Source: JACPVU01 sp964373255 (lineage in GTDB: Archaea > Aenigmatarchaeota > Aenigmatarchaeia > GW2011-AR5). From it: a DNA stretch of 64,000 nt. The DNA lies in contig CAYJTG010000003.1 of the NCBI GenBank assembly GCA_964373255.1, forward strand, positions 1 through 64,000. The letters are read 5' to 3'. A program made the translations under genes and the position numbers. Shown here in pieces: positions 5,561-12,240 of the stretch (its first letter is position 1; each line of letters starts with the position of its first letter). The notes under the pieces are model-generated. The model was given only the letters and a program-made list of their open reading frames with translations, ran no database searches and was not told the DNA's origin.

Positions 5561-6601
5561 ATGCCCAAACCGCATTTATTGTCCGTTGATGAATCAATTG
5601 CGTACGGCGCAAAGTTGTCAGGCGTGAATCTTGTATACCACTATGAGACGCCACAGACGTCAGCCGTTGGCAAGGCGATGAAGAACCTGAATATTCCGGT
5701 ATCAAAAAGAGACTCGGCTTCTGGTGCGATAAATGCGGCTATCGGAAGCGCGATCGGCGGAAAGCGCGCCTTTGTTCTGTCGTCGCTGTTAAACTTCGAT
5801 GAAATGGCCGCTGTTTCTTACAGGAGGCTTCCGATTGTATTCTCAACCGGTTCGCTGGGCGACTGTGGTATAATACACATAGCTGACAGCGGCTCGCTCG
5901 TGTTCATGCCTGAAAGCAACCAGGAGCTCGTCGACACAGTCGTCCAGGCCTGCAAGGTCTCAGAAGACCCTTCTGTGCTTCTTCCTTCTTTTGTGGGCAC
6001 AGACATGGCGCACTGCAGCGAGCTTGTTCAGTTGCCGGACGAGAAATTTACAACGCGGTACGTCTCAAAATTTTCGTCGCCTTATAATCTTGGCCAGAAA
6101 TTGATATACCTCGACGCGCCTGTACCGAACAGCAGATTCGTAATGCAGCGGCAGAAGGCTATGAAGAATGCGCTTGCGCTCATCGAGAAGACATCTGCAC
6201 AATGGAGCAAGAAGTTCAACAGGGCGTTACCGCTGATTGAGACGTATAAACTGGATGACGCTGAATGCGCACTTGTCATGGCAGGCTTTCACTCGACCAC
6301 GGCAAAAGAGGCTATAAACAGGATGAGAAATGACGGCAAGAAGGTCGGCATGCTGCGCCTGCGTGTGCTGAGGCCGTTGCCGACTGACGTAATAAGAAAC
6401 GCCCTGAACGGCGCCAAGACCTGCGTCTTTGACCAAGCCGTATCAATAGGCACGTCTGGCGTCCTGCACAAGGAGCTCAGACCGTACATTGGGAAGTCTG
6501 TGAATTTCATATCTATAGGAAAATATCCAGGCGAGAAAGACTTTATGCAGATGCTGGACCATACCATGAAGAGCGATAAGGAAGAAATGATCTGGGTTTA
6601 G
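5561..6601 (+). CDS. porA: 2-oxoacid:ferredoxin oxidoreductase, alpha subunit (divergent)
   Basis: The protein has 346 residues from ATG 5561, with AGGAT just upstream; ATG 5552 is an alternative. The N-terminal segment SVDESIAYGAKLSGVNLVYHYETP follows the pyrimidine-binding domain of PorA (usually GNEAxAxGAxxAGxxxxAxYPITP) with PITP changed to HYETP. The usual TSGPG and GPSTG signatures are also absent. The C-terminal part (CALVMAGFHSTTAKEAINRM, GMLRLRVLRPLP) matches domain II. It forms the catalytic unit with beta. The gap upstream is filled by palindromic elements and more follow, so the operon has been opened repeatedly by insertions. Confidence 0.82.
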   Translation: MPKPHLLSVDESIAYGAKLSGVNLVYHYETPQTSAVGKAMKNLNIPVSKRDSASGAINAAIGSAIGGKRAFVLSSLLNFDEMAAVSYRRLPIVFSTGSLGDCGIIHIADSGSLVFMPESNQELVDTVVQACKVSEDPSVLLPSFVGTDMAHCSELVQLPDEKFTTRYVSKFSSPYNLGQKLIYLDAPVPNSRFVMQRQKAMKNALALIEKTSAQWSKKFNRALPLIETYKLDDAECALVMAGFHSTTAKEAINRMRNDGKKVGMLRLRVLRPLPTDVIRNALNGAKTCVFDQAVSIGTSGVLHKELRPYIGKSVNFISIGKYPGEKDFMQMLDHTMKSDKEEMIWV

Positions 6602-6602
6602 T

Positions 6603-6892
6603 TGATAGTGTAGCTCGATTGAATTCCATTAAAGTATGATGGTCGACGTGAGAGGCATTGTCTGTCGACAATGCCTCTAGCTGACATATACGTCAACAGA
6701 CGTATATGTCTACGTCGACCATCATCATACGAATATGGAATTCAATCGTGTAGCTCTGTTGAAATGCTCAATAAAAGCACCGACGTGAGAGCTATTGTCT
6801 TTTGACAATAGCTCTAGCTGACCATTACATCGATAAGACGTAATGGTCTACGTCGATGCTTTTTCATAGGTTTTTAACAGAGCTGATAGTGT
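6603..6892. mobile_element. Palindromic element A4, split by A3
   Basis: A4 runs 6612-6883. Its ends are AGCTCTGTT and AACAGAGC, and TGATAGTGT flanks it at 6603-6611 and 6884-6892. Its core at 6781-6855 is the A type: CGACGT, hairpin GAGAGCTATTGTC-TTTT-GACAATAGCTCT, AGCT, hairpin GACCATTAC/GTAATGGTC, TACGTCG. The terminal stem has a different sequence from A1-A3. Element A3 lies inside its left arm, so A4 is older. Confidence 0.85.
6608..6756. mobile_element. Palindromic element A3, nested in A4
   Basis: The element is 6617-6747 (131 bp), flanked by GTGTAGCTC at 6608-6616 and 6748-6756; the duplication spans the left end of A4. Orientation is opposite to A1/A2. Hairpin A is simple (GAGGCATTGTC-TGTC-GACAATGCCTC), lacking the inner GACGCAC hairpin of A1/A2, which accounts for the 30-bp size difference. 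Hairpin B is GACATATACGTC-AACA-GACGTATATGTC. Confidence 0.93.
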
Positions 6893-6908
6893 CGAGTTTA
6901 GATGCCGT

Positions 6909-7142
6909 ATGGGATTAAAAATCTACATCGTGCTGTTTGTCATTGTTTTGGTATTTGTGAATATCTTTGTCTTTCTTTACACGCGGGGAGAGAACGTCTT
7001 CTCACTTATTACAGAGTACATAAATTCCCTGCCCGAGCAGTACAGCTTCCTGAAGAACCCGATGATCACGATCCCTATTTTCTCGCTTATCCTCATAGTC
7101 GTAGTAGGATTTTTGCTAACGAAATTCGGCGGCTCTGGCTGA
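6909..7142 (+). CDS. Small two-helix membrane protein
   Basis: The protein has 77 residues. Transmembrane segments at about 3-24 (rich in Val/Ile/Phe) and 52-72 (TIPIFSLILIVVVGFLLTKF) flank a soluble loop of about 27 residues, TRGENVFSLITEYINSLPEQ. No family recognised. It lies 307 bp after porA, beyond the A3/A4 composite, and on the same strand as the por genes. A longer frame crosses the same DNA in another phase but lacks coherent composition. Confidence 0.65.
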   Translation: MGLKIYIVLFVIVLVFVNIFVFLYTRGENVFSLITEYINSLPEQYSFLKNPMITIPIFSLILIVVVGFLLTKFGGSG

Positions 7143-7166
7143 CGGTGCTGACAGTAAAGCCCGAAG

Positions 7167-7227
7167 ATACAGCAAAGAACAAAGTTCTTTGCGTACACAA
7201 AGACTTTTATAAAAGTCTTTGTTGTAT
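7167..7227. repeat. Mini three-way-junction palindrome
   Basis: Outer stem ATACA/TGTAT (7167-7171, 7223-7227) encloses GCAAAGAAC-AAA-GTTCTTTGC (7172-7192) and CAAAGACTTTT-AT-AAAAGTCTTTG (7198-7221). Almost every base is paired. It has the topology of the large A elements, but no target duplication is visible. Confidence 0.7.
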
Positions 7228-7264
7228 TTATATACCGCCCGTGCATATTTTCTTAGATGGTGTT

Positions 7265-7507
7265 ATGCGAAGATACATGAAGCCGAGAAAACGCATCCTG
7301 TTCTCTGTTCTTCTTTTTGCAGCCATGCTTCTGGTATTCAAGGCGGACGTCCTGCTAACGAGATGCCCGGCAATAAGCTGCTCCCCCCCAACAGGCTGCG
7401 TCGGCGGCTGCTATTCGCTCCTTAATGCATGGCCGTTTATATCCATAACGTTGCTGGGCATAGTCTTGCCCCCGGCGCTGTTCCGGGTTTACAGGGAAGT
7501 CTGGTAG
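7265..7507 (+). CDS. Small membrane protein with Cys-rich loop
   Basis: The protein has 80 residues from ATG 7265 (ATG 7277 is possible). A basic N-terminus (MRRYMKPRKR) precedes helix one at about 11-27 (ILFSVLLFAAMLLVFKA). A loop with four cysteines follows (CPAISCSPPTGCVGGC, about 36-51), then helix two at about 57-74. Four closely spaced cysteines outside the membrane suggest disulfides or a metal site. The stop codon TAG at 7505-7507 abuts the ATG of the next gene. Unknown function. Confidence 0.6.
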   Translation: MRRYMKPRKRILFSVLLFAAMLLVFKADVLLTRCPAISCSPPTGCVGGCYSLLNAWPFISITLLGIVLPPALFRVYREVW

Positions 7508-7508
7508 A

Positions 7509-7946
7509 ATGCAGATGCGCAGAGGAAAGGAATATTATGCAAAACACTACAAGGACGCCGTAAAGCTTTACAGCGAGGGCGTATCTATAAGGGAAATTGC
7601 ATCTACACTTGACACGTCTTATTCTGCTGTTTATCACTGGGTAAAAGGCCTCAGAAAGCCCGGGGCCGGCAATGTCGCTTCATTCGTGCAGCACCTGGAA
7701 AGATACGGCCCGCTTCCTGCCGCCGGCATAAAGGAGGCATTTCCGAAGCACAACGAGCTGTTTCTGACAGCCGTGAGGCGCGGCCTGCCTGTAAAGAGAC
7801 ATATGCTGAAGAAAAAATACGGCGAATACTCTACGTGGTACTATATCGAGGGCCAGGAAAAAGATCTCGACGCTAGGATAAGCGAGCTTATGGATAAGGT
7901 AAAGGAAATCAGGCAGAAGTTGCACTGTCAACTTAAGGGTGATTAG
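7509..7946 (+). CDS. Helix-turn-helix protein with element-derived C-terminus
   Basis: The protein has 145 residues. Residues about 8-48 form a Sigma70-r4/resolvase-like HTH: YKDAVKLYSEGVSIREIAS, then LDTSYSAVYHWVKGLRK as recognition helix. The C-terminal part (about 100-137) is a charged helix, KDLDARISELMDKVKEIRQK, probably a coiled coil. The last eight residues (LHCQLKGD) and the stop codon are encoded by element B1, which inserted into the 3' end of the gene. It starts one base after the preceding stop. A role as a transcription regulator of this region is plausible but untested. Confidence 0.75.
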   Translation: MQMRRGKEYYAKHYKDAVKLYSEGVSIREIASTLDTSYSAVYHWVKGLRKPGAGNVASFVQHLERYGPLPAAGIKEAFPKHNELFLTAVRRGLPVKRHMLKKKYGEYSTWYYIEGQEKDLDARISELMDKVKEIRQKLHCQLKGD

Positions 7947-8008
7947 CTGTTGCTAATCACCCAGAAAAGATCGTTATCGAAAGATAACGGTCGTTAAGTT
8001 GACAGTGC
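7922..8008. mobile_element. Palindromic element B1
   Basis: Outer stem GCACTGTCAACTTAA/TTAAGTTGACAGTGC (7922-7936, 7994-8008). Inside: GGGTGATTAGC-TGTT-GCTAATCACCC, linker AGAAAA, GATCGTTATC-GAAA-GATAACGGTC (one wobble pair). Three-way junction like family A, but with unrelated sequence. Flanks GCAGAAGTT and TTAGAAGCT match at six of nine positions, possibly an aged duplication. Confidence 0.85.
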
Positions 8009-8100
8009 TTAGAAGCTCGGCCGGCTATAAATAAGTTGCACAATAATTATAGCTCTACCACGAAAGAAAGAGAAAGTTGATTAAGAAAAAGGGATGTATT

Positions 8101-8844
8101 ATGGAAGTAATCACAAAGCTCGATCGCGTCTTCGAGTCGACTGACGTATGTCATGGCTGCGGCTCGGTGCTTGGGCTTAAATTTGTGCTGCAGTCGCTGG
8201 AGAACATGAAAAATGCTGTCCTAGTCATGTCCCCTGGCGAGATTTTACCAATGATCAGGTCGCGAATGGCTGTAAACGTCATAACCTCGCGGAATCCTGC
8301 GGCAACGGCATCTGGCCTTGCAAGGGCCAGGCCAGACATGAATATCATTGCATACGCAGGGGATGGATTTACAAATCTTACAATATCTTCACTCCTGTCC
8401 GCAAGCGAAAACTTCCTGTACGTATGCTGCAACAACTCTTTCCTCCCTGATAATTCCATAAAAGAATTCACCCCGTTTGTGCGCAACGCTGCGTATTCTG
8501 CAGCCGCCTCTGTGGCGTACTACGAGGATTTCATAGTCAAGCTCAGAAAATCTTTTTCAATAAGCGGCTTCAAGTTTATCGACCTGCTTGCGCCATGCCC
8601 GTCCAAATGGAGTTTCGACGCGTCGAACACGATAGAAATCGGCCGCCTGTGCACAGAAACCTGCGTGTGGCCCCTGTACGAGATAGACAACGGGATCAGC
8701 GTAACAAAGATACCGTCGCGAATAGAGCCGGTAAAGAGGCTTTTGGAAGCCGTAAACGTCACTGCCAAAGAAGACGCCCTGCAGTTATTGCAAGATCGTG
8801 CCGGCAAAAGGTGGAAAGCCCTGAATGAAGGGAAACTTATATAA
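8101..8844 (+). CDS. porB: 2-oxoacid:ferredoxin oxidoreductase, beta subunit (divergent)
   Basis: The protein has 247 residues from ATG 8101. CHGCG at about 17-21 holds two of the cysteines that bind the 4Fe-4S cluster next to thiamine diphosphate. The Mg-TPP motif is GDGFTN (about 87-92) followed by CCNN about 20 residues on, where the family has GDG ... DN. The usual HAxRRN and YxMTGGQ segments are not recognisable, so the subunit is as divergent as alpha. It is separated from alpha by 1.5 kb of inserted elements, two membrane genes and the HTH gene, an unusual arrangement for subunits of one complex. Confidence 0.82.
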   Translation: MEVITKLDRVFESTDVCHGCGSVLGLKFVLQSLENMKNAVLVMSPGEILPMIRSRMAVNVITSRNPAATASGLARARPDMNIIAYAGDGFTNLTISSLLSASENFLYVCCNNSFLPDNSIKEFTPFVRNAAYSAAASVAYYEDFIVKLRKSFSISGFKFIDLLAPCPSKWSFDASNTIEIGRLCTETCVWPLYEIDNGISVTKIPSRIEPVKRLLEAVNVTAKEDALQLLQDRAGKRWKALNEGKLI

Positions 8845-8920
8845 GCAGAGCGGGGTCATATTAGGAAAGAGACGAAGCGATTTCTCTCTGCTTCAAAATA
8901 ATCATAAATGGGCTGATAAG

Positions 8921-9397
8921 ATGAAAGGCGTCACGCCGGTAATAGCTGTTATACTTCTTCTTCTGATAACAATAGCCATGGCAGGCTTCGCATTTATATT
9001 CTTCACAAGGATCATGGGTGCGGCGACGAACGCTACAGAAGCAGAATTGGCGAATACGCTGCTCAGGCAACACAAAAAGATAGCGATCGACAACATCGAC
9101 AACCAGCGGTCAAATATATCGATAAAAAGCATAGACACGGCTATCATTAATGTCGTTGAACTGAATTTTTATATAAATAACACAAACTACAAATCCGAGT
9201 TTTTCTGCTACGAGCTGAGCATAGAGCCTGGCGAGACAATAACGTGCTCGTTCAGCACAGACACGAACTCCTGCACATCATCCAACCCTCTTTTTGTGGG
9301 TAATTCTAAAAACGATCCAGACCGTATTTGCTCATGTGCTACCGGCTCCATAATCAGGATTACAGCGCCTGGCAATGAAGACGTAGAGCAGTGCTGA
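8921..9397 (+). CDS. Archaeal type IV pilin-like protein
   Basis: The protein has 158 residues from ATG 8921; earlier in-frame starts would put the signal too far inside. The N-terminus MKGVTPVIAVILLLLITIAM is a class III signal, with cleavage expected after Gly3 by an archaeal prepilin peptidase. A hydrophobic helix to about residue 27 packs the filament core. The rest is a beta-rich head with several cysteines (CYELSIEPGETITC, CTSS, CSC, final C) that may pair in disulfides outside the cell. Single pilin gene without assembly ATPase nearby. The stop codon lies three bases before element A5. Confidence 0.82.
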   Translation: MKGVTPVIAVILLLLITIAMAGFAFIFFTRIMGAATNATEAELANTLLRQHKKIAIDNIDNQRSNISIKSIDTAIINVVELNFYINNTNYKSEFFCYELSIEPGETITCSFSTDTNSCTSSNPLFVGNSKNDPDRICSCATGSIIRITAPGNEDVEQC

Positions 9398-9540
9398 TCG
9401 ATTGAATTCCATTAAAGTATGATCGTCAGCGTGAGCACCATCGCCTTTCTGGCGATGGTGCTAGCTGCGGTATACGTCAAAAGACGTATATCGCTACGCT
9501 GACGATCATCATACGAACATGGAATTCAAGCATGTTGATC
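9391..9540. mobile_element. Palindromic element A5 with compensatory changes
   Basis: The element is 9400-9531 (132 bp), oriented like A3. Flanks GTGCTGATC (9391-9399) and ATGTTGATC (9532-9540) agree at seven of nine positions, so this is an older insertion. The inner stem is GATCGTCAGCGT/ACGCTGACGATC, differing from A1-A3 at three base pairs, all compensated. Hairpin A is entirely new (GAGCACCATCGCC with GGCGATGGTGCT) yet still perfect, and the TAGCT linker is kept. The right arm contains the start codon of the next gene at 9519. Confidence 0.93.
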
Positions 9541-10223
9541 TCGATTCTCCTGACCAAAAAAGTATTTTAGGCGCGGGTGACAATTCTTTTCAGCGTTTGG
9601 TGGTGAATATTGTAATGAGAATTATCAAGAAAATATACACAAGGGACAGCCTGTCCCTGCTCATCTCCCGGGAATTTGACAGCATGATAACGCACGCAGA
9701 CCTGCCGTTTTTAGACGCACTGGAAGTGTCAATAGGGTACGGCAGAACCGAGATGAAGGAATTCAGCGCAAAGATAGCGTTTGAGACCGAAGACCCAATA
9801 ATGCAGCAAATGGATAAAAGGGCTGTGAATGCGCTGGTAAGGCTTGAGTTATCAAGGCTGCTTGTGAAAAGGGTTTATGATTGTCATCATCCTGTTATTG
9901 AGGACTTACTGGCCGCCAGGATGATGATAAAGAACGGCTTTTCTGAAGACCTTGCATATTTGTTTTACATATTCATGGTCAACCACAAAACAACAGACGT
10001 GCTGTCGTATATAAGATGCAACCTGCCATGGCTTGCGTTTTCGGACGATGGCTTCTACAGGGATTTTTTCCAGAGGTGGGCAGGCGCCCATTCAAGGCCC
10101 GCCTACAAGAAAATGACAGAGTGGTTGCTCGGTCTCCTGGAGAAAGACATAGACAATGACCACACCCTAAAGGCTTGTGAAAAGGCTTACGAGGATGTTT
10201 TGCATGCAGGCACTAAAGTATAA
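9519..10223 (+). CDS. Uncharacterised archaeal protein, start codon inside element A5
   Basis: The protein has 234 residues. I do not recognise a family with confidence. It is mostly helical and soluble, with a conserved-looking N-terminal part (IKKIYTRDSLSLLISREFDS, about 38-57), a basic middle region, and a Trp-rich segment near 165-195 (LPWLAF, FFQRWAG). The frame opens with ATGGAATTCAAG, which is the right arm of element A5, so the first four residues are element-derived. Downstream in-frame starts (ATG 9615) would cut a well-formed region. The following DUF2797 gene overlaps its end by 20 bp, which indicates co-expression. Confidence 0.75.
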   Translation: MEFKHVDLDSPDQKSILGAGDNSFQRLVVNIVMRIIKKIYTRDSLSLLISREFDSMITHADLPFLDALEVSIGYGRTEMKEFSAKIAFETEDPIMQQMDKRAVNALVRLELSRLLVKRVYDCHHPVIEDLLAARMMIKNGFSEDLAYLFYIFMVNHKTTDVLSYIRCNLPWLAFSDDGFYRDFFQRWAGAHSRPAYKKMTEWLLGLLEKDIDNDHTLKACEKAYEDVLHAGTKV

Positions 10224-11016
10224 GTGGCTCACAAAGTCCGGGGGCTTTGAGCCAACCCTGTTCCTTTCAGACAGGAAAGAAATTAGAAGAATCAGCCTGA
10301 TGAATTCTGTAGTATCGCTTTCGTTAGGAAACCGTTACTGCGTAGGGTACTTCTCTGGTGGCCGTCATGTAGAATGCCCTGAAAAAAGGGCTGTGCACGG
10401 TGAGTGGGCGTGCAACGAGTGTAAACTGAACGACGACTTTTTTATGTGCATGAAGTGCGACGGCTCCGAGTGCATAAACCAGAAGCAGCGACAGGCGTGC
10501 TCGGAGAATAACTACTTCATATACCTTGCGGCATTCGACTCAATGCTCAAAGTAGGGATATCTTATCATTTCCGCCTTCTCGAGCGCCTTATAGAACAGG
10601 GCGCGGACTTCGGCGCAAAGATTGCAGCCGTAAAAGACGGAAAAGACGTGAGAACTGTGGAACGGTATATAAAATCGTACCTAAAAATTGCCGACCGTGT
10701 TACAGGCGCACAAAAACAGGGTCTTCTCTTCTGCAACCCTAACGTATCTGTCCAGAATATTAATTCTTCGATAAGCCTTCTCCGCAACAATGGAATAGCA
10801 AAATATATGGTAGCCCCGGAGATATACGACCTCAGGAACTACTACGGCCTTGAAAATGTGCATTACCATCCGGCGCCGCTGAAGGTCTCTGACGGAATGA
10901 AAATAGAAGGCCGCGTAGTCGCAGCAAAAGGCAATATTGTTGTCATAAAGAACGACGATCGGTTTGTGTCATTCAACGCCCACGACTTGATAGGAAGGGA
11001 AATTGTGGAAATCTGA
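10204..11016 (+). CDS. DUF2797 family protein
   Basis: The protein has 270 residues from ATG 10204, chosen for the GAGG site nine bases upstream. Cysteine pairs form zinc sites: CPEKRAVHGEWACNECK (about 61-77) and CMKCDGSECINQKQRQAC (about 83-100). A GIY-YIG-like segment follows: YFIYLAAFDSMLKVGISYHF, then RLIEQGAD. This order, with KVG and EQGA motifs, matches DUF2797, found in archaea and actinobacteria; its biochemical role is unknown to me. A small OB-like C-terminal domain (about 235-270, KIEGRVVAAKGNIVVIKND) is appended. It overlaps the preceding gene. Confidence 0.85.
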   Translation: MQALKYKWLTKSGGFEPTLFLSDRKEIRRISLMNSVVSLSLGNRYCVGYFSGGRHVECPEKRAVHGEWACNECKLNDDFFMCMKCDGSECINQKQRQACSENNYFIYLAAFDSMLKVGISYHFRLLERLIEQGADFGAKIAAVKDGKDVRTVERYIKSYLKIADRVTGAQKQGLLFCNPNVSVQNINSSISLLRNNGIAKYMVAPEIYDLRNYYGLENVHYHPAPLKVSDGMKIEGRVVAAKGNIVVIKNDDRFVSFNAHDLIGREIVEI

Positions 11017-11027
11017 GGATTACACCT

Positions 11028-11127
11028 ATCGACGTGAGAGGCATTGAAACAAACTGACGCACGAAGTGCGTCTATCTGTATTGACAATGCCTCTAGCTGA
11101 CCTATACGTCAAGAGACGTATTACGCA
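11028..11127. mobile_element. Degenerate palindromic element A6
   Basis: The core survives: CGACGTGAGAGGCATTG, inner hairpin GACGCAC-GAA-GTGCGTC, CAATGCCTCTAGCTGAC, then TATACGTC-AAGA-GACGTAT. The right inner stem is damaged (TTACGCATC) and the terminal arms are gone, so no target duplication is visible. It lies between DUF2797 and an MBL-fold gene. Confidence 0.8.
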
Positions 11128-11195
11128 TCAATTACATTCAAACGGCGGTGAATTTCCATCTATTCGCATTTAAGAATTCATTCCATATCTTTAGC

Positions 11196-11864
11196 ATGCA
11201 GATCTTCAAAGGCATAGACGTCTTTGGCGGCATCGGGCACGAGCCTAACATCTATGTCATAGACGGCGAACTTGTCGTTGATTGTGGAACGAGCTCATTC
11301 TTCAGCCAGATAAAAGATAAGATCGGGGAAAAATATGACCATTACAAAATAAAAACCGTGGTAAATACGCACTGCCACTTTGACCATATGGGCGCTACAA
11401 AAAAATTCCGTGACTGGCTTAAAGCTGAGGTGTGCATGCACATAGACGACAAGTGGTCCGTCGAGTCAGGCGAAAATACATTAGCCGAGTTTTTCAGTGA
11501 ATCGCCAAAGATCGTTACCGTCGACAGACCTCTTAATGACGGCAACAAAATAAAAACAAACAATTTCACTTTCACTGTTCTTCACACACCAGGCCACACG
11601 CCTGGATCAATCTGCCTCTACGAAAAGCAGAAGCGCATCCTTATATCAGGCGACACGATATTCGACGAGACAATAGGAAGAACCGACCTCCCTGGAGGCA
11701 ACAAAAACAAGATGCTTATGTCCCTCAACAAATTAGCAGGCCTGGATGTGCGGTATCTTTTTCCTGGTCATGGCCCGATGAAAATGGGCGGATTCTCCTT
11801 CCACGTCAAACAGATGATCGCGCACTTCGGTGACAAAAGATTTATAAATTATGATTTCTATTAA
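11196..11864 (+). CDS. Metallo-beta-lactamase fold hydrolase (glyoxalase II-like)
   Basis: The protein has 222 residues from ATG 11196. Metal ligands are clear: THCHFDHMG at about 59-67 (HxHxDH), HTPGHTPGS at about 129-137, SGDTIF at about 152-157 and FPGHGP at about 189-194. The short size and HTPGHTPGS resemble glyoxalase II and related thioester or phosphodiester hydrolases. The substrate is not evident. The stop lies 14 bp inside an alternative start of the Hsp20 gene, so the two are probably cotranscribed. Confidence 0.88.
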   Translation: MQIFKGIDVFGGIGHEPNIYVIDGELVVDCGTSSFFSQIKDKIGEKYDHYKIKTVVNTHCHFDHMGATKKFRDWLKAEVCMHIDDKWSVESGENTLAEFFSESPKIVTVDRPLNDGNKIKTNNFTFTVLHTPGHTPGSICLYEKQKRILISGDTIFDETIGRTDLPGGNKNKMLMSLNKLAGLDVRYLFPGHGPMKMGGFSFHVKQMIAHFGDKRFINYDFY

Positions 11865-11877
11865 ATTAATGATTGCT

Positions 11878-12201
11878 ATGGCAAAAGATAAAAATTTCAG
11901 ATTCTACTGGGAAGGGCGTCACGACAAAAAAGAGCCGGATATAAGAATAGAAGTCCCTGGATTTAAAAAAGATGAAATAACTGTGACCATCCAAAACAAC
12001 ATGCTGTCCGTGAGCGGCCGGAAGAAAAGCCATAAGGTCGAAAAAGGCAGAGGCTTCTACAGGGAAAGCGCGTCATCAAGCTCCTTTCAAAAATCAGTAA
12101 CGCTGCCTCTTGACCTAACTCCAGGAAATTTCGAGCCGGTAGTCAGAGACGGCGCTGTAGAAATTAAAAAGAAGAAAAAGAAAATCGTGGAAAGTGCCTA
12201 G
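11878..12201 (+). CDS. Small heat shock protein Hsp20
   Basis: The protein has 107 residues from ATG 11878. The alpha-crystallin domain occupies most of it: PDIRIEVPGFKKDEITVTIQ at about 20-39, LSVSGRKK, then FQKSVTLPLDL and AVEIKKKKKK at the end. The N-terminal arm is short, and the IXI C-terminal motif is replaced by a lysine run with IVESA, which may limit oligomer size. Hsp20 proteins hold unfolding proteins without ATP. Co-oriented with the MBL gene. Confidence 0.9.
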   Translation: MAKDKNFRFYWEGRHDKKEPDIRIEVPGFKKDEITVTIQNNMLSVSGRKKSHKVEKGRGFYRESASSSSFQKSVTLPLDLTPGNFEPVVRDGAVEIKKKKKKIVESA

Positions 12202-12240
12202 AAGCTCATCTTTTTACTCTTTCTAAATAGAATAATTGCT

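Noticed and set aside
6902..7507. A 201-residue frame across 6902-7507
   Set aside because: Its first 120 codons run through the antiphase of a good membrane protein and across a palindrome; only the last 80 codons look like protein.
7922..8008. B1 as an attenuator of porB
   Set aside because: The same sequence recurs at 27.3 kb in an unrelated context, so a mobile element is the simpler reading.
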